Shown here: positions 19,371-28,369 of the stretch, piece by piece | Layout of the letters: the number at the start of each line of letters is the position of its first letter | Numbering within the stretch: position 1 is the stretch's first letter | Source: Schizochytrium sp. TIO01 | Lineage: Eukaryota; Sar; Bigyra; Thraustochytrida; Thraustochytriidae | Reading direction: 5' to 3' | DNA: 64,000 bases | NCBI GenBank assembly: GCA_004764695.1 | Contig: SMSO01000014.1 | Coordinates: 1,253,148-1,317,147 of the forward strand | Notes under the pieces: generated by a model | Seen by the model: the letters and a program-made list of their open reading frames with translations, nothing else | The model's database searches: none | What the model was told of the DNA's origin: nothing | Made by a program: the position numbers and the translations under genes

Positions 19371-21356
19371 ATGGCCAACACGGTCACGAAGGAGAAGCTA
19401 CTGCAGCTGATCAAGGACCAACAGGCAGAGCTAATTTCGGTGAGAAAAGCTCGCGACGACCTACAAACTCGCCTTGACGCCGCTCTTACAAACCAAGCGG
19501 GCAACCCAAGCAGCCATGAATTGAACGGCGCCCATGACAACCGCAACAATAACCACGACGACGACGACGACGACGACGTCAACAATGACCTCTTGGGCCT
19601 TGGCGAAGACATTGGGAATGAGACACATGACTCTGATATCGAAGTTGAGGATCTCAAACGCAATTTGAAGAATGCCGAAGAGAAGAACCGGGAGCTGGAA
19701 ATGGAGCTCGAGAGGCTTCAGGCAGAACAGGATGCGTCCCGACAAGCGCTCCTTGAACGCCAGGATTCATCTCAACTCCTCGCAGAAACTCAGGAAGAGC
19801 TTCTGGCCAAAAAGCGAGAAGCTTCCACGGCTGGTGATGAGCGAAACGCACTGCAAAAACAGTGTAACAACTTGCATCAGGAGTTGGCAGAAGTGCAAGA
19901 AGCGAATGCGCATCTCAAGAAAGAACTTGCCACAGTCAAACGCGAGTTTGAGGAGAAAGTTGCCGCCCTTGATGAGGAGCTTCTTACTGTACGTGAAGAT
20001 TTTGCACGTGCTGCAAAAGAGCGAGATAATGCACAACGGCAAAGACATGCAGCGGAGCTGGAACCGATGCAGATGGAACTTCAGGCGACACAACAGAACC
20101 TTAAAAACTCACAAGCAAAGGTTGAGCGTTTGCAGTCTGAGATAGATGAACAAACCAAACAAATCACAGTGCTGAAAGAAGCCTTGGTGAATGCAGAGTC
20201 TAACGCAGAGCTTGCAAACGCTGAAGTTTCGATCGCGGGAGAGGCGGCCTTGCGCGAGGCTGAGGAGAAGCTTCAAGCGGCAAAAACCTCCGCAGAACTC
20301 GCTCAGGCAGAGTTAGAGGAGCTTTTGCATGCCAGGAATTCTGAGCTAGAGAACATTAAAGTCATTGAAAACGAGCACGTAGCAGAGATTGGCCGTCTAA
20401 AAGAAGAATTAGAGAAGAGCCAATCTAGACTAGCAGCAGCCATAGAAAGTAGTGGCGAAACTGAGGTTCTTATCAGCGAGTTACAAGAGGAGCTGAAAGC
20501 AAAGGAACGCGAATTTGAAGACGCTCAGGCTGGGCAGCGAGAGGCCCAGCAACTTCTTGTAGAGGCTCAGTCTGAGCTGCATGAAGTGCGGAACTCTTTA
20601 GAAGAGCTTGAACAAAGCTCTGAATCTCAACTCATGGAGCTTAAGGAAAAGCTTTTGCAAGTAAACCGTGAGCGCGAGGAGAAGGAATTAGAACTTTCTT
20701 CTCTTCGCGAGAACGAACTTGCCCTTCATGCACAGAAACGATCAGCCGAGGCTGAGCTTAGTGCGCTCCGAGACCAGGTGGATACCGCTCAGGATGAGAT
20801 GATTGGCTTAAGAGAAGACCTTAACAAGGCGCGTGACTACTTGGAAGAGACCAAAACGGATCTACATCAGTCTCGCGAGCAATTGCGAAGATCAGGGGGA
20901 GAGCTTCAGCAAGCTCAAGATCAAATAGGTAGTCTTGAGGCTCGCTGTGAGAGTCAAATCCTAAAAGTTCAGGAACTTCGTGCAGAGCTGGAACACGTTT
21001 CTGGGGACATTTGGAGCGACCCTAGTGATCTTGATGACGTTCCTGCCCCTCCTTTCGGCCTTGATGACCCAGTAATTGAGAATGTCTTTGCAAACTGGAC
21101 CCAAGACAGTGCGAAGATAAACATGTTTCGTGGTTGGTGCAAGGGTATCCTGGCGGGCGAAGACGTTGACGAAACCACAATGAGAAAGAAGTTGGAGATT
21201 ATCAATTTGAAGCCGGAAGTGTGCCAAGGATTCACACAACTTATTGTTCCCATTCTTCGAGCAGGCCGTCCGGATCTTGCCATATCAGCACAAACGAAGG
21301 CCCAGGTACTATATAGCTTGCGTTTGAAAGTGAGCTCAAATTCTGAACTCGTGTAG
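19371..21356 (+). CDS. Long coiled-coil protein, unknown family
   Basis: 661 residues. The N-terminus starts with a short helix (EKLLQLIKDQQAELISVRKA). After a Asn/Asp-rich spacer (residues ~50-75, seven consecutive Asp), about 470 residues are continuous heptad-like coiled coil dominated by Glu, Leu, Gln and Ala. The last ~90 residues differ: a proline break (DPSDLDDVPAPPFGLDDP) and then a compact, probably helical domain (VFANWTQDSAKINMFRGWCK to LIVPILRAGRPDLAI, ending QVLYSLRLKV). The layout, a rod with a small C-terminal globular domain, resembles golgins with GRIP or GRAB domains, but I cannot recognise either signature, so tether function is only a suggestion. Coiled-coil proteins are easily matched by chance to myosins and golgins; only the C-terminal domain would be informative in a search. 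The ATG at 19371 is in an acceptable context and no frame breaks are seen. Confidence 0.85.
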   Translation: MANTVTKEKLLQLIKDQQAELISVRKARDDLQTRLDAALTNQAGNPSSHELNGAHDNRNNNHDDDDDDDVNNDLLGLGEDIGNETHDSDIEVEDLKRNLKNAEEKNRELEMELERLQAEQDASRQALLERQDSSQLLAETQEELLAKKREASTAGDERNALQKQCNNLHQELAEVQEANAHLKKELATVKREFEEKVAALDEELLTVREDFARAAKERDNAQRQRHAAELEPMQMELQATQQNLKNSQAKVERLQSEIDEQTKQITVLKEALVNAESNAELANAEVSIAGEAALREAEEKLQAAKTSAELAQAELEELLHARNSELENIKVIENEHVAEIGRLKEELEKSQSRLAAAIESSGETEVLISELQEELKAKEREFEDAQAGQREAQQLLVEAQSELHEVRNSLEELEQSSESQLMELKEKLLQVNREREEKELELSSLRENELALHAQKRSAEAELSALRDQVDTAQDEMIGLREDLNKARDYLEETKTDLHQSREQLRRSGGELQQAQDQIGSLEARCESQILKVQELRAELEHVSGDIWSDPSDLDDVPAPPFGLDDPVIENVFANWTQDSAKINMFRGWCKGILAGEDVDETTMRKKLEIINLKPEVCQGFTQLIVPILRAGRPDLAISAQTKAQVLYSLRLKVSSNSELV

Positions 21357-21679
21357 ACGAAATGGAGACACATTAATTTTATGCTTTGTACCCCCCCCCC
21401 CGCCCAAGTTTCTTGTTGTTTGATAGTTTATGCCTATGCACCTCTGGCTAACAATGTTCATATAAAGCAGGCAACTAAACAAGAGTTCTATTCCCTGTAG
21501 TTGATCTTATAATTTCCCCTTGATTGTTAAATCCAGCAAAGGTCATACCTGCATAAATTGAACGCTTTCAGTCTTATATCTGGAAATGTATGTGATAGAA
21601 ATTATCCTCAAAACAGAATTTTTCTTGGAGTTAGTTTACAGTATGTAATACAAAGAAATGTGAATTTCGCTTGATCATT
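21357..21679. other. Convergent intergenic spacer with poly-C
   Basis: 323 bp between two stops. A C11 run lies at about 21391-21401, a likely site for length errors in sequencing. Nothing else seen. Confidence 0.6.
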
Positions 21680-22147
21680 CTACTTGGTCACATTTAAGCC
21701 CTCGAGCCTGATCTGAGCCTCCAAGTAGCTCGTGAAGTCTCCATGGTTTCTTCGAAAAGACAATTCTGAATTAAGAATCTCGGGGTGAATGTCTTTGCTG
21801 ATAGCTTGGAAAGTTCTTTTTGTTGTTGATGCAGCTGGCTCCGGCTCTTCGGGGTGCTGGAACACAAAGTTCTTGAGACGAGATTTATTTTTTGCATTGC
21901 CACCTCCGTATCGCTTTGCATTTTTATACGGGTCATCAGAGAGTCGAAGTTTAACACGGTCAAGTTCATTTCGTGCTTGATGCATCTGTTGTGTCACTCT
22001 TACTTTGCGTTTCTCGCTAGCCTCTTCAAGTTTCTCGTGGACTTTATCGAGCTTTTCAAGAAGCTTCTCACGTTTTGTCAACGCAGCTTTGCGCCGTGCT
22101 TCCAACCTTGCCTCTTCGCTCAAACCTGTTAGAACATACTGACTCAT
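21680..22147 (-). CDS. Small basic coiled-coil protein, unknown
   Basis: 155 residues, ATG at 22145-22147. The first ~75 residues form a highly charged helix (LSEEARLEARRKAALTKREK, then KVHEKLEEASEKRKVRVTQQ). A Gly/Asn/Lys-rich turn (YKNAKRYGGGNAKNKSRLKN) and a shorter tail follow (FRRNHGDFTSYLEAQIRLEG). No signal peptide or membrane segment. I do not recognise a family. The even composition, the ATG start and the non-repetitive C-terminal third argue that it is real. It is convergent with the long coiled-coil gene, which may be chance. Confidence 0.65.
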   Translation of the reverse strand: MSQYVLTGLSEEARLEARRKAALTKREKLLEKLDKVHEKLEEASEKRKVRVTQQMHQARNELDRVKLRLSDDPYKNAKRYGGGNAKNKSRLKNFVFQHPEEPEPAASTTKRTFQAISKDIHPEILNSELSFRRNHGDFTSYLEAQIRLEGLNVTK

Positions 22148-24965
22148 GATAGTGGGCCGGGGGAAGTTAAGATGACAAAAGAAAAGTAGATAATACTCTC
22201 TTTTATAAAATGTGTATTGATGTTAGGCTTGAACGTCCGCGTAAATGGAGGCCGCGATCTTGGCACAGTTTCTTTGATAGCAAACTATACCTTGATGCGT
22301 GGCTCTCGGTGTGCGTTTGGTGTAAAACAATTCGTCGAACAAGCAAAATCCCTTTACCTCTACGAGTCTGGCTCTGAAGACTATTGCTAGCTCTAGAACC
22401 AGCTTTTTCCTAGGGAGGTAGTCGTCTCTTCTGATTCACCCTGGGTAGATATGTTTTCCCTAGCCTTGCGTTTTCTTTGACCAAAGCTTTTCCAAATGCC
22501 ATATATCAAAAGAGGGCAGAGCACCTGCCGATGACTGCCATCAGTCGTAGCTTAGTGCCTCAATCACGCTTAATCTGACACTGCGTTCTCAAAACCCCAG
22601 AGTTCTATGCGCCACTACAACGCAACTTCAAGTACACACATCACACTCACACCGTAACGGACTCCTATCACACTATAATAGTGTCCCTCTCTGTTGGACT
22701 ATCTTCTGTTGGGCTTTTGGGTCTGCGCACCTGTTGGTGCCAGCATCATCGCAAGCGGTGGAGGAGACTCTGCTCAGCGCTGGCAGATGTTCCCGTGCCA
22801 CCCACTGCTTATCCTCACCTCGCTTCCGCCAGGCCCTTGCTTGCTGAGTGGCCGCTCCCTGATCTCTCTGGAGCTGGGCCCTCTTCCATATTAGTTCCGC
22901 CACGATTCCACTTTTTTCTCTTATAACTATTTTGTTTTTAATTAAACATTGTACTTTTAAACTTTAAAAGTAAAAAAGAAAGAAATTTGTGTGTCTCTCA
23001 GGAAACTATCTATTCAACCTCAAAGCTGGGCACCTCTCGATCAAAGCTGCCTGGCTCCGGACCAGCCAGCCGGCAGGTGCAAGGAACGCCCGCTGGCTCT
23101 CGTAACTTCCTCGCCGAGCCAGGCTGGAAGCCGCCAAGAACTTAGTCAGCGGAGCAAGCCGACTCACGAACCGTGTTTCGTGTTTGCTCGCTGCTGTCTC
23201 CTTTGTGGCGAACCCTCGATTCCCAAATAACTAACTTTACATATTCACGCACATCATGTGAACAAAGCTGGTAGGCGGTAGTAGGTAACGCCTACCTACC
23301 CTCGCTAGAAACTGAACAAAGCGATTAGTAAGCGAGCAATTCGTCGCTCCGGTTCAATGCAGACAAGCCCAAGCCCAAAGGCCAACGAGAAGAGCTCCAA
23401 GGTCGGTCCTCGAGCTCCGGGGCCTTCCCAGGTCAAAGCGAACTCGTCCATCATTTTTAATTGGAACCCCAACCGTGTGTCTTGAGCCGCTCTCAACCAC
23501 GCGACCTACCTATCCGGTCCTTTACTTGAGCAGACGAGCAGAACCTCGGCCAAGGCGTGCCCACAAACGATGCCGGTCATGATCACGGTGGAGGTACCAA
23601 TCCTCAAGTTGATCACGGCGCCAAAGTGCTGAGTGCTGAGCACCCCGCCTTCGAAGGCGCACCTCCACCAAGAGCAGCAGATACCGAGCCTCGCCGTGCA
23701 TCATGCGGGAAGGAAGTAAGGCAGGCAGGAGAGGAGGAAGCTCCCTCCCATCTCCTCTCGCCCGTCAGACTTCCTCTTCGATGTCCTTTCCTCGCGTCCT
23801 CCTCTCCCGCAGCCTTCCCATCCTCGACACCCCCGCTCTTCCCTCGACCATCATCCACGCGCCCTGAGGCGCCCACGAGCCCAGAGCTTGCAAGGACCTC
23901 ATCGCGGACTTCTCCTTCTCCTTCTTCTCCATCTCTGTCTGCGCTGTCCCCTGCTGTTCTTTTCGTTCCTCCCGCTGCGTTCCGTTCTTTTCGTTCCTCC
24001 CGCTGCGTTCCGTTCTCTCTGTCTGGCTGCCGCTATTTCGAGTATAGTGCCTCGCACCTTCAATCGCTCCGCGTAGTTCCCGCGCCTAGCCCCGCGCATA
24101 GGGGTAACCTTAGGAGTGCCTCATTCAAAGATGGATCAGCGAAAGAATTCGTTCGTTCGTTCGTTCGTTCGTTCGTTCTACTCTCAGCTTCGGATCGATG
24201 TCTCTGCCTGCGCTGCGTGGGCGGCAGACCGTTTGCGGGCTGCGGCAAGGGGCTGCGGCGGATACGCGCGTGCGAGCGAGAGGAGGACTCACCGGCGGCG
24301 GTCGGTCGGTCGGTCTGTCTGCGCAGAGGCTTCTTTTCTGTTCTGCGGTGAACTTGGATCATTCGAGGGGCTTCAGCGAAGAACCGCTGACTGACTGCCT
24401 GCCTGCCTGCCTGCGAAGCACCGCCACAGCTTTCTCAGAAGACTGCGCTTGCCTCCTTGCTCGACTCCCAGCTTGCTGGCTGGCTGGCTGGCTGGCCTGC
24501 GCGCCGTGCCCCTCGCCCGGTCCCTGCGAGCGTGGGCTCGGCTTGGCTCTTGTTTGGGCTCGAATTCAAATCGATTGATTCGAATTCGAATTCAAATTCG
24601 ACCCGGAATCAACTTTTTGTTTTATTCACCTTTACCATACATAGAGAAGGAGTAAGAAAACTTGGATTCGAAGAGGAATTTGGAGAGCCACCTTTAATTT
24701 TTTTTTCTTTTTTTCTTTTCTTTAAATTAATTCTAGGTGGAATCAAGCCTCATTTGGGGAGACGAGATAGTTAGCAAGCAGAAACTGAATACATACATAC
24801 ATACATACGTACAAAGGGCTCTTGGGCACAAAGCTAGCTAGTGCCGACCCTGTGGAGGCACGGAGCAGGCAGAACCTTCTCAACAGGTGGGAGAGGAGAG
24901 CTCGTGGGATCTTGGGGCTGTTTTCGCGTTGGCATCGAGTGCTGAGGAAAGGCTTGGGAAGCACC
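22148..24965. other. Long intergenic region, GC-rich and microsatellite-rich
   Basis: 2.8 kb upstream of the Cys-rich-tail protein. From about 23.0 to 24.6 kb it is much more GC-rich than the rest and contains short tetranucleotide arrays: (CGTT)n near 24146-24178, (TCGG)n near 24300-24314, (CTGC)n near 24396-24414, (GGCT)n near 24475-24494 and (CATA)n near 24790-24808. Open frames here are Ser/Pro/Arg low-complexity products without ATG starts, and I regard them as chance. A long 5' leader or promoter region is possible. Confidence 0.55.
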
Positions 24966-25574
24966 ATGCTTAAGAATGAGGGATATGGACAAAATGGCCG
25001 CAGGGACGATGAGACCGTGTCGGTGACGGCAGTGCCACTGGAGCCGAGTGTGAACTGGTCCGATGTGCCCATGGCTACACCCGTGGAGGATCAAATGGTT
25101 CGTGATGCTGCCCCACTGTCGCCACCGCCACCTCCAAGGCCGCCACAAGCGCCTGCGCACTCCAATTCGGGACCTGCGCACTCCAATTCAGGACCTTCGC
25201 ACTCCAATTCAAGGCCTGCACACGCAAACTCGAATCCACAACAAACCAGAAACACGAATGGAAACCATGCAGGAGGCAGCAATCAACGTGGCAACCACCG
25301 CCCTCCCCAACCACAGCCTCAGAGAGGCGGGCAGCGCCGTGGGGCACCACCCAAACAGCGTGGAGGCCAGTTCACGGCGTCAGCAGACCCAAGGCTGGCA
25401 TCAAGAGGTATTCCTGCCGGAGGTCGCTACTCAAGTGAATCGTACTGTGGCCCGGTCTCAATTCTCCTGGGTATCTGGTTGTGTGTATGGCCCTGCCAGC
25501 TGTGTTGCTGCTGCTACTGTGACAAACGAGAGGTCTACAAGGCTCCGGATGGCAGACGCATTGTGCTTAAGTAG
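24966..25574 (+). CDS. Pro/Asn-rich protein with Cys-rich membrane tail
   Basis: 202 residues from the first ATG (24966); an upstream in-frame extension has only a TTG. Residues ~1-45 are polar. The centre is disordered: a PPPPPRPPQ tract, four 7-residue P-A-H-S-N-S-G type repeats, and Gln/Gly/Arg-rich RGG-like stretches. The last ~45 residues are different: ESYCGPVSILLGIWLCVWP, directly followed by CQLCCCCYCDKREVYKAPDG. A Cys-Gly-Pro-x-Ser hydrophobic segment followed by a Cys cluster and Asp-x-Arg is a small C-terminal membrane module seen in several protist and plant proteins (comparable to CYSTM-type tails). It would be expected to be S-palmitoylated and to anchor the disordered part on the cytosolic face. 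This is inference; no function is known to me. The gene has a long non-coding region on each side. Confidence 0.75.
   Translation: MLKNEGYGQNGRRDDETVSVTAVPLEPSVNWSDVPMATPVEDQMVRDAAPLSPPPPPRPPQAPAHSNSGPAHSNSGPSHSNSRPAHANSNPQQTRNTNGNHAGGSNQRGNHRPPQPQPQRGGQRRGAPPKQRGGQFTASADPRLASRGIPAGGRYSSESYCGPVSILLGIWLCVWPCQLCCCCYCDKREVYKAPDGRRIVLK
25152..25235 (+). repeat. Four 21-bp tandem repeats (coding)
   Basis: Units 25152-25172, 25173-25193, 25194-25214 and 25215-25235 encode P-A/S-H-S/A-N-S-x; the first three are nearly identical and the fourth has diverged. Confidence 0.9.
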
Positions 25575-27049
25575 GAAATGAACTTGCATACCCATCATGG
25601 GCTGACAAAATTCTACGAAATGCTCGCTGCAGTCTATCCTTGGCCATTCAGATTCGTCCAAGGCACTGCACATTGCTACGGGACCACTATGGGACCACAG
25701 CAATTGGTCACGCCAGACGACTATTTAAATGCGCATCTGAGGACTGCATTCTTTAATTTTTCTTTCTCCGTGAGACAGAAGCATCCATGCACGAGGTTGG
25801 CATGTGCTTTAATTGACCTTTTGCTTGAACAAGGCGAAGGAACACCGTGTGTCTGCCTGAAGCTTGAACATTGACGAAATAACCAGACTTAAAGCAACTC
25901 CCTGCCATTCTGCGTGCACAGGAGCCTGCACTCAGAATAGCTCCGTGTGCAACCCCTGTGCGCCATGTTAGGAAGAGATCTTTGTACACAAGCAGCGGTG
26001 ATTGTACACCTCAACTATCAGCGATCAGCGCTGCCACACCCTTTTAGAAACAGAAAATTAGAAAACGAAGAATTACAGAACCCATTTCGGAATTCGCTTT
26101 GCTTACAATATGCTCATGGTCCTACGAAATTGATCCAAAGCAGTTCAAAGCTGTTGAGATTTGTAGTTTATAGTCATTTTGTTGATGTGCACCTGAGCAT
26201 TAACTTGGAAACATGCAGATTTTAACATGAAGCTTCAGCTCCTGAATGCAATCAATATTATATACCTCTTAAAGTACACACGTACGTTAAATTTTAAGAT
26301 CAAGCTACTCTAATTTGAAGGCTGATCCCACTGATTCAGCATTGTAGAAGCAACTGATAGATAATGCACTCCAAGTTTAGGCTTGTTTCACTGTATAGTT
26401 CACATATGAATCTACTTTCGTCCTCAATAGGACTTTGCGTTGCTATACATATGCGTGTGGCTATTCTTACATCCTACAACATGTGCTACTCTTGCAGTCG
26501 TTTGCTACCAAGTGCTCAAGCAAGAGCAAGATTGGATGATATTAATCATATCCGATTAGTATTGCTACTTCTTGCAAAATGTGGGGATATCTATTCTTCC
26601 CCATCATTATTCAAATATAGTTGCATTCCTATTCTAGACAGAACCTTTCACATAAATCTCAACAATTCAAAAAATAATGATAACATCAACAAATATATGT
26701 CCAGTCCAAGTTATTTTAATTTTTTATTATTGCAAGTACTTTCTTTATCTGTGATTCCTCGTAACATGATCTCGAACCATAGAAATCACAATATCTTAGG
26801 TGAGAACAGTGTCAGGCTATTTATTGGATTTTCCAGGACAGAGCTTATACATGTACTAATGGGTCTACAACATGAGGGTAAATGCAGTATCAAATGTACG
26901 AAACTTCAAAACCTTTAAAACCTTTGAAACATATGGAAATGATGTGTAACCTTTATATATATATATAAGATAGAATCTGTTCAAACCAGGAATAAGAAAA
27001 GGGGATTCACAAAGCTTACAGCTTGGAAAGGCAATCGTGTCAGGCCAAT
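25575..27049. other. Convergent intergenic region
   Basis: 1.5 kb between the stops of the Cys-rich-tail gene and the alditol oxidase gene, becoming AT-rich after 26200. A 184-codon frame at 26364-26918 has random-looking composition and is not supported. Confidence 0.6.
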
Positions 27050-28369
27050 CTAAAGCTTTGCTTCGTTGATACCATCTGGGACGGCAGTTGCAACAGTGAC
27101 ACCGCTAAAACGGCCAGTAGGATCAAAACGCTCCTTCAACTCATCGTACTTGTCAAAAAGGTACTGCAGAGAATCATCCATCACAAAGAGCTTTCCGACA
27201 TGGGGGCGGAGAGGCCCGTACTTCTTGTAGATTGGCTGAATAATATCGCGCAATGCAACAACAACTCGGTCCTGACGGTAGTGCCAAGTCATGTGGATGC
27301 CAACAAAGCGCTGGCTGCTCGGGCCTTGAATGACACTGAGGGGTAGTTGATCACCAGTCATGACACGCAGCTCAGTGACCACGCAAAGGTATCCGAAGTC
27401 CTTAGAGCGAGCAGACAAGTCACGGAGCGCCGCTGCAGTCTTCTCAACCGGGAGGAAAAACTCTGTCTGGAGCTCCATTCCAACGCCAGAAGAAGGGACG
27501 CCAGAGGGAATAAAGTGGTATTGGCAACGATTCACTGAAGAAAGCCCAACTGCAATGCAGTTGCGGCCGTCGAGCTCGGGGACCGGGTGAACTGATTCAC
27601 CTTCCTTGAGCTCCTCGGAATCAGGGAAGAGATCCCTGACATTTGCCGGAGCTTTCCCAGAGCTGTGCCCAACCCAAGCAGAGTTGAACTCTCCACCATA
27701 GCGAGTCCAGCGGCAAAACAGGCTGACGTAATCACCACTCTGGAAAACCTGCTCAAGATTGTCAATGATGCCGTCCCAGTCAGGTCGAAGAAATATTTGC
27801 TTGTAAACCTGGTGAATCGGGTAAGTCTTCATGGTCATTCCAGTTACTACACCAGCGGAACCCCAACTCTGGACTACCCAACCGAGCTCTTCGCTCTCAG
27901 TGGTAATTTCATCTAGGGTGCCATCACTGCGTACAAACTCCACTGCGACCACTTCGTTACCCATCGTGGGTTTGTTCCAGCCAGATCCGTGCGTGCCTGT
28001 CATCACACTGCCAACAACTGTGATATGCGGAAGACTGGGGGCATTCATAATGGAAACACCCTCCTCCTCGCATGCTTCGAGGAGCTTCGTGTATGTCACG
28101 CCGGCACCAAAGCGGACAAGACCTTCGTCCTTTAAAAACTCAATCTTGCCGAACGACTCATTCCGAAGACGAATATGGGTCCCCGTTGTGTTCGCAATCG
28201 GTGAAAAGCAGTGGCCGGTTCCAATGACCCGCACGCTGCCTTTGGCATTCTTGATAAGTTCCGCAAGCTGCTTGGCATCGGTTGGCTCGAGCACCTCCGA
28301 CCGAGACCATTTCACATTACCAGCCCAGTTGGACGTCGCCACATAATCTACGGGCACACGAGTCGTCAT
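27050..28369 (-). CDS. FAD-linked alditol/sugar-lactone oxidase (AldO-like)
   Basis: 439 residues of the vanillyl-alcohol-oxidase flavoprotein superfamily. The N-terminus reads NWAGNVKWSRSEVLEP, and the FAD-binding domain has IGTGHCFSPIA, in which His53 is the expected covalent 8-alpha-N-histidyl FAD attachment site. SLPHITVVGSVMTGTHGSGW is the pyrophosphate-binding segment. The substrate domain carries MHPVPELDG-like (VHPVPELDGRNC) and HVGKLFVMDD motifs and ends in FDPTGRFSG. These details match bacterial alditol (xylitol/sorbitol) oxidases better than animal L-gulonolactone oxidase or fungal arabinonolactone oxidase. No signal peptide, so probably cytosolic. Such enzymes oxidise a polyol or aldonolactone with O2 to give H2O2; the substrate here is undetermined. 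The frame is complete, the start is the first ATG, and no intron is needed. Confidence 0.88.
   Translation of the reverse strand: MTTRVPVDYVATSNWAGNVKWSRSEVLEPTDAKQLAELIKNAKGSVRVIGTGHCFSPIANTTGTHIRLRNESFGKIEFLKDEGLVRFGAGVTYTKLLEACEEEGVSIMNAPSLPHITVVGSVMTGTHGSGWNKPTMGNEVVAVEFVRSDGTLDEITTESEELGWVVQSWGSAGVVTGMTMKTYPIHQVYKQIFLRPDWDGIIDNLEQVFQSGDYVSLFCRWTRYGGEFNSAWVGHSSGKAPANVRDLFPDSEELKEGESVHPVPELDGRNCIAVGLSSVNRCQYHFIPSGVPSSGVGMELQTEFFLPVEKTAAALRDLSARSKDFGYLCVVTELRVMTGDQLPLSVIQGPSSQRFVGIHMTWHYRQDRVVVALRDIIQPIYKKYGPLRPHVGKLFVMDDSLQYLFDKYDELKERFDPTGRFSGVTVATAVPDGINEAKL

Noticed and set aside
19371-21356. GRIP-domain golgin
   Set aside because: The C-terminus lacks the GRIP pattern (no conserved Tyr and hydrophobic spacing that I can see).
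23557-24351. 264-codon frame in the GC-rich region
   Set aside because: No ATG start; composition is Ser/Pro/Arg low complexity and it runs through microsatellites.
26364-26918. 184-codon ATG frame
   Set aside because: AT-driven composition (Asn, Ile, Ser, Leu), no domain, no codon bias, between two convergent genes.
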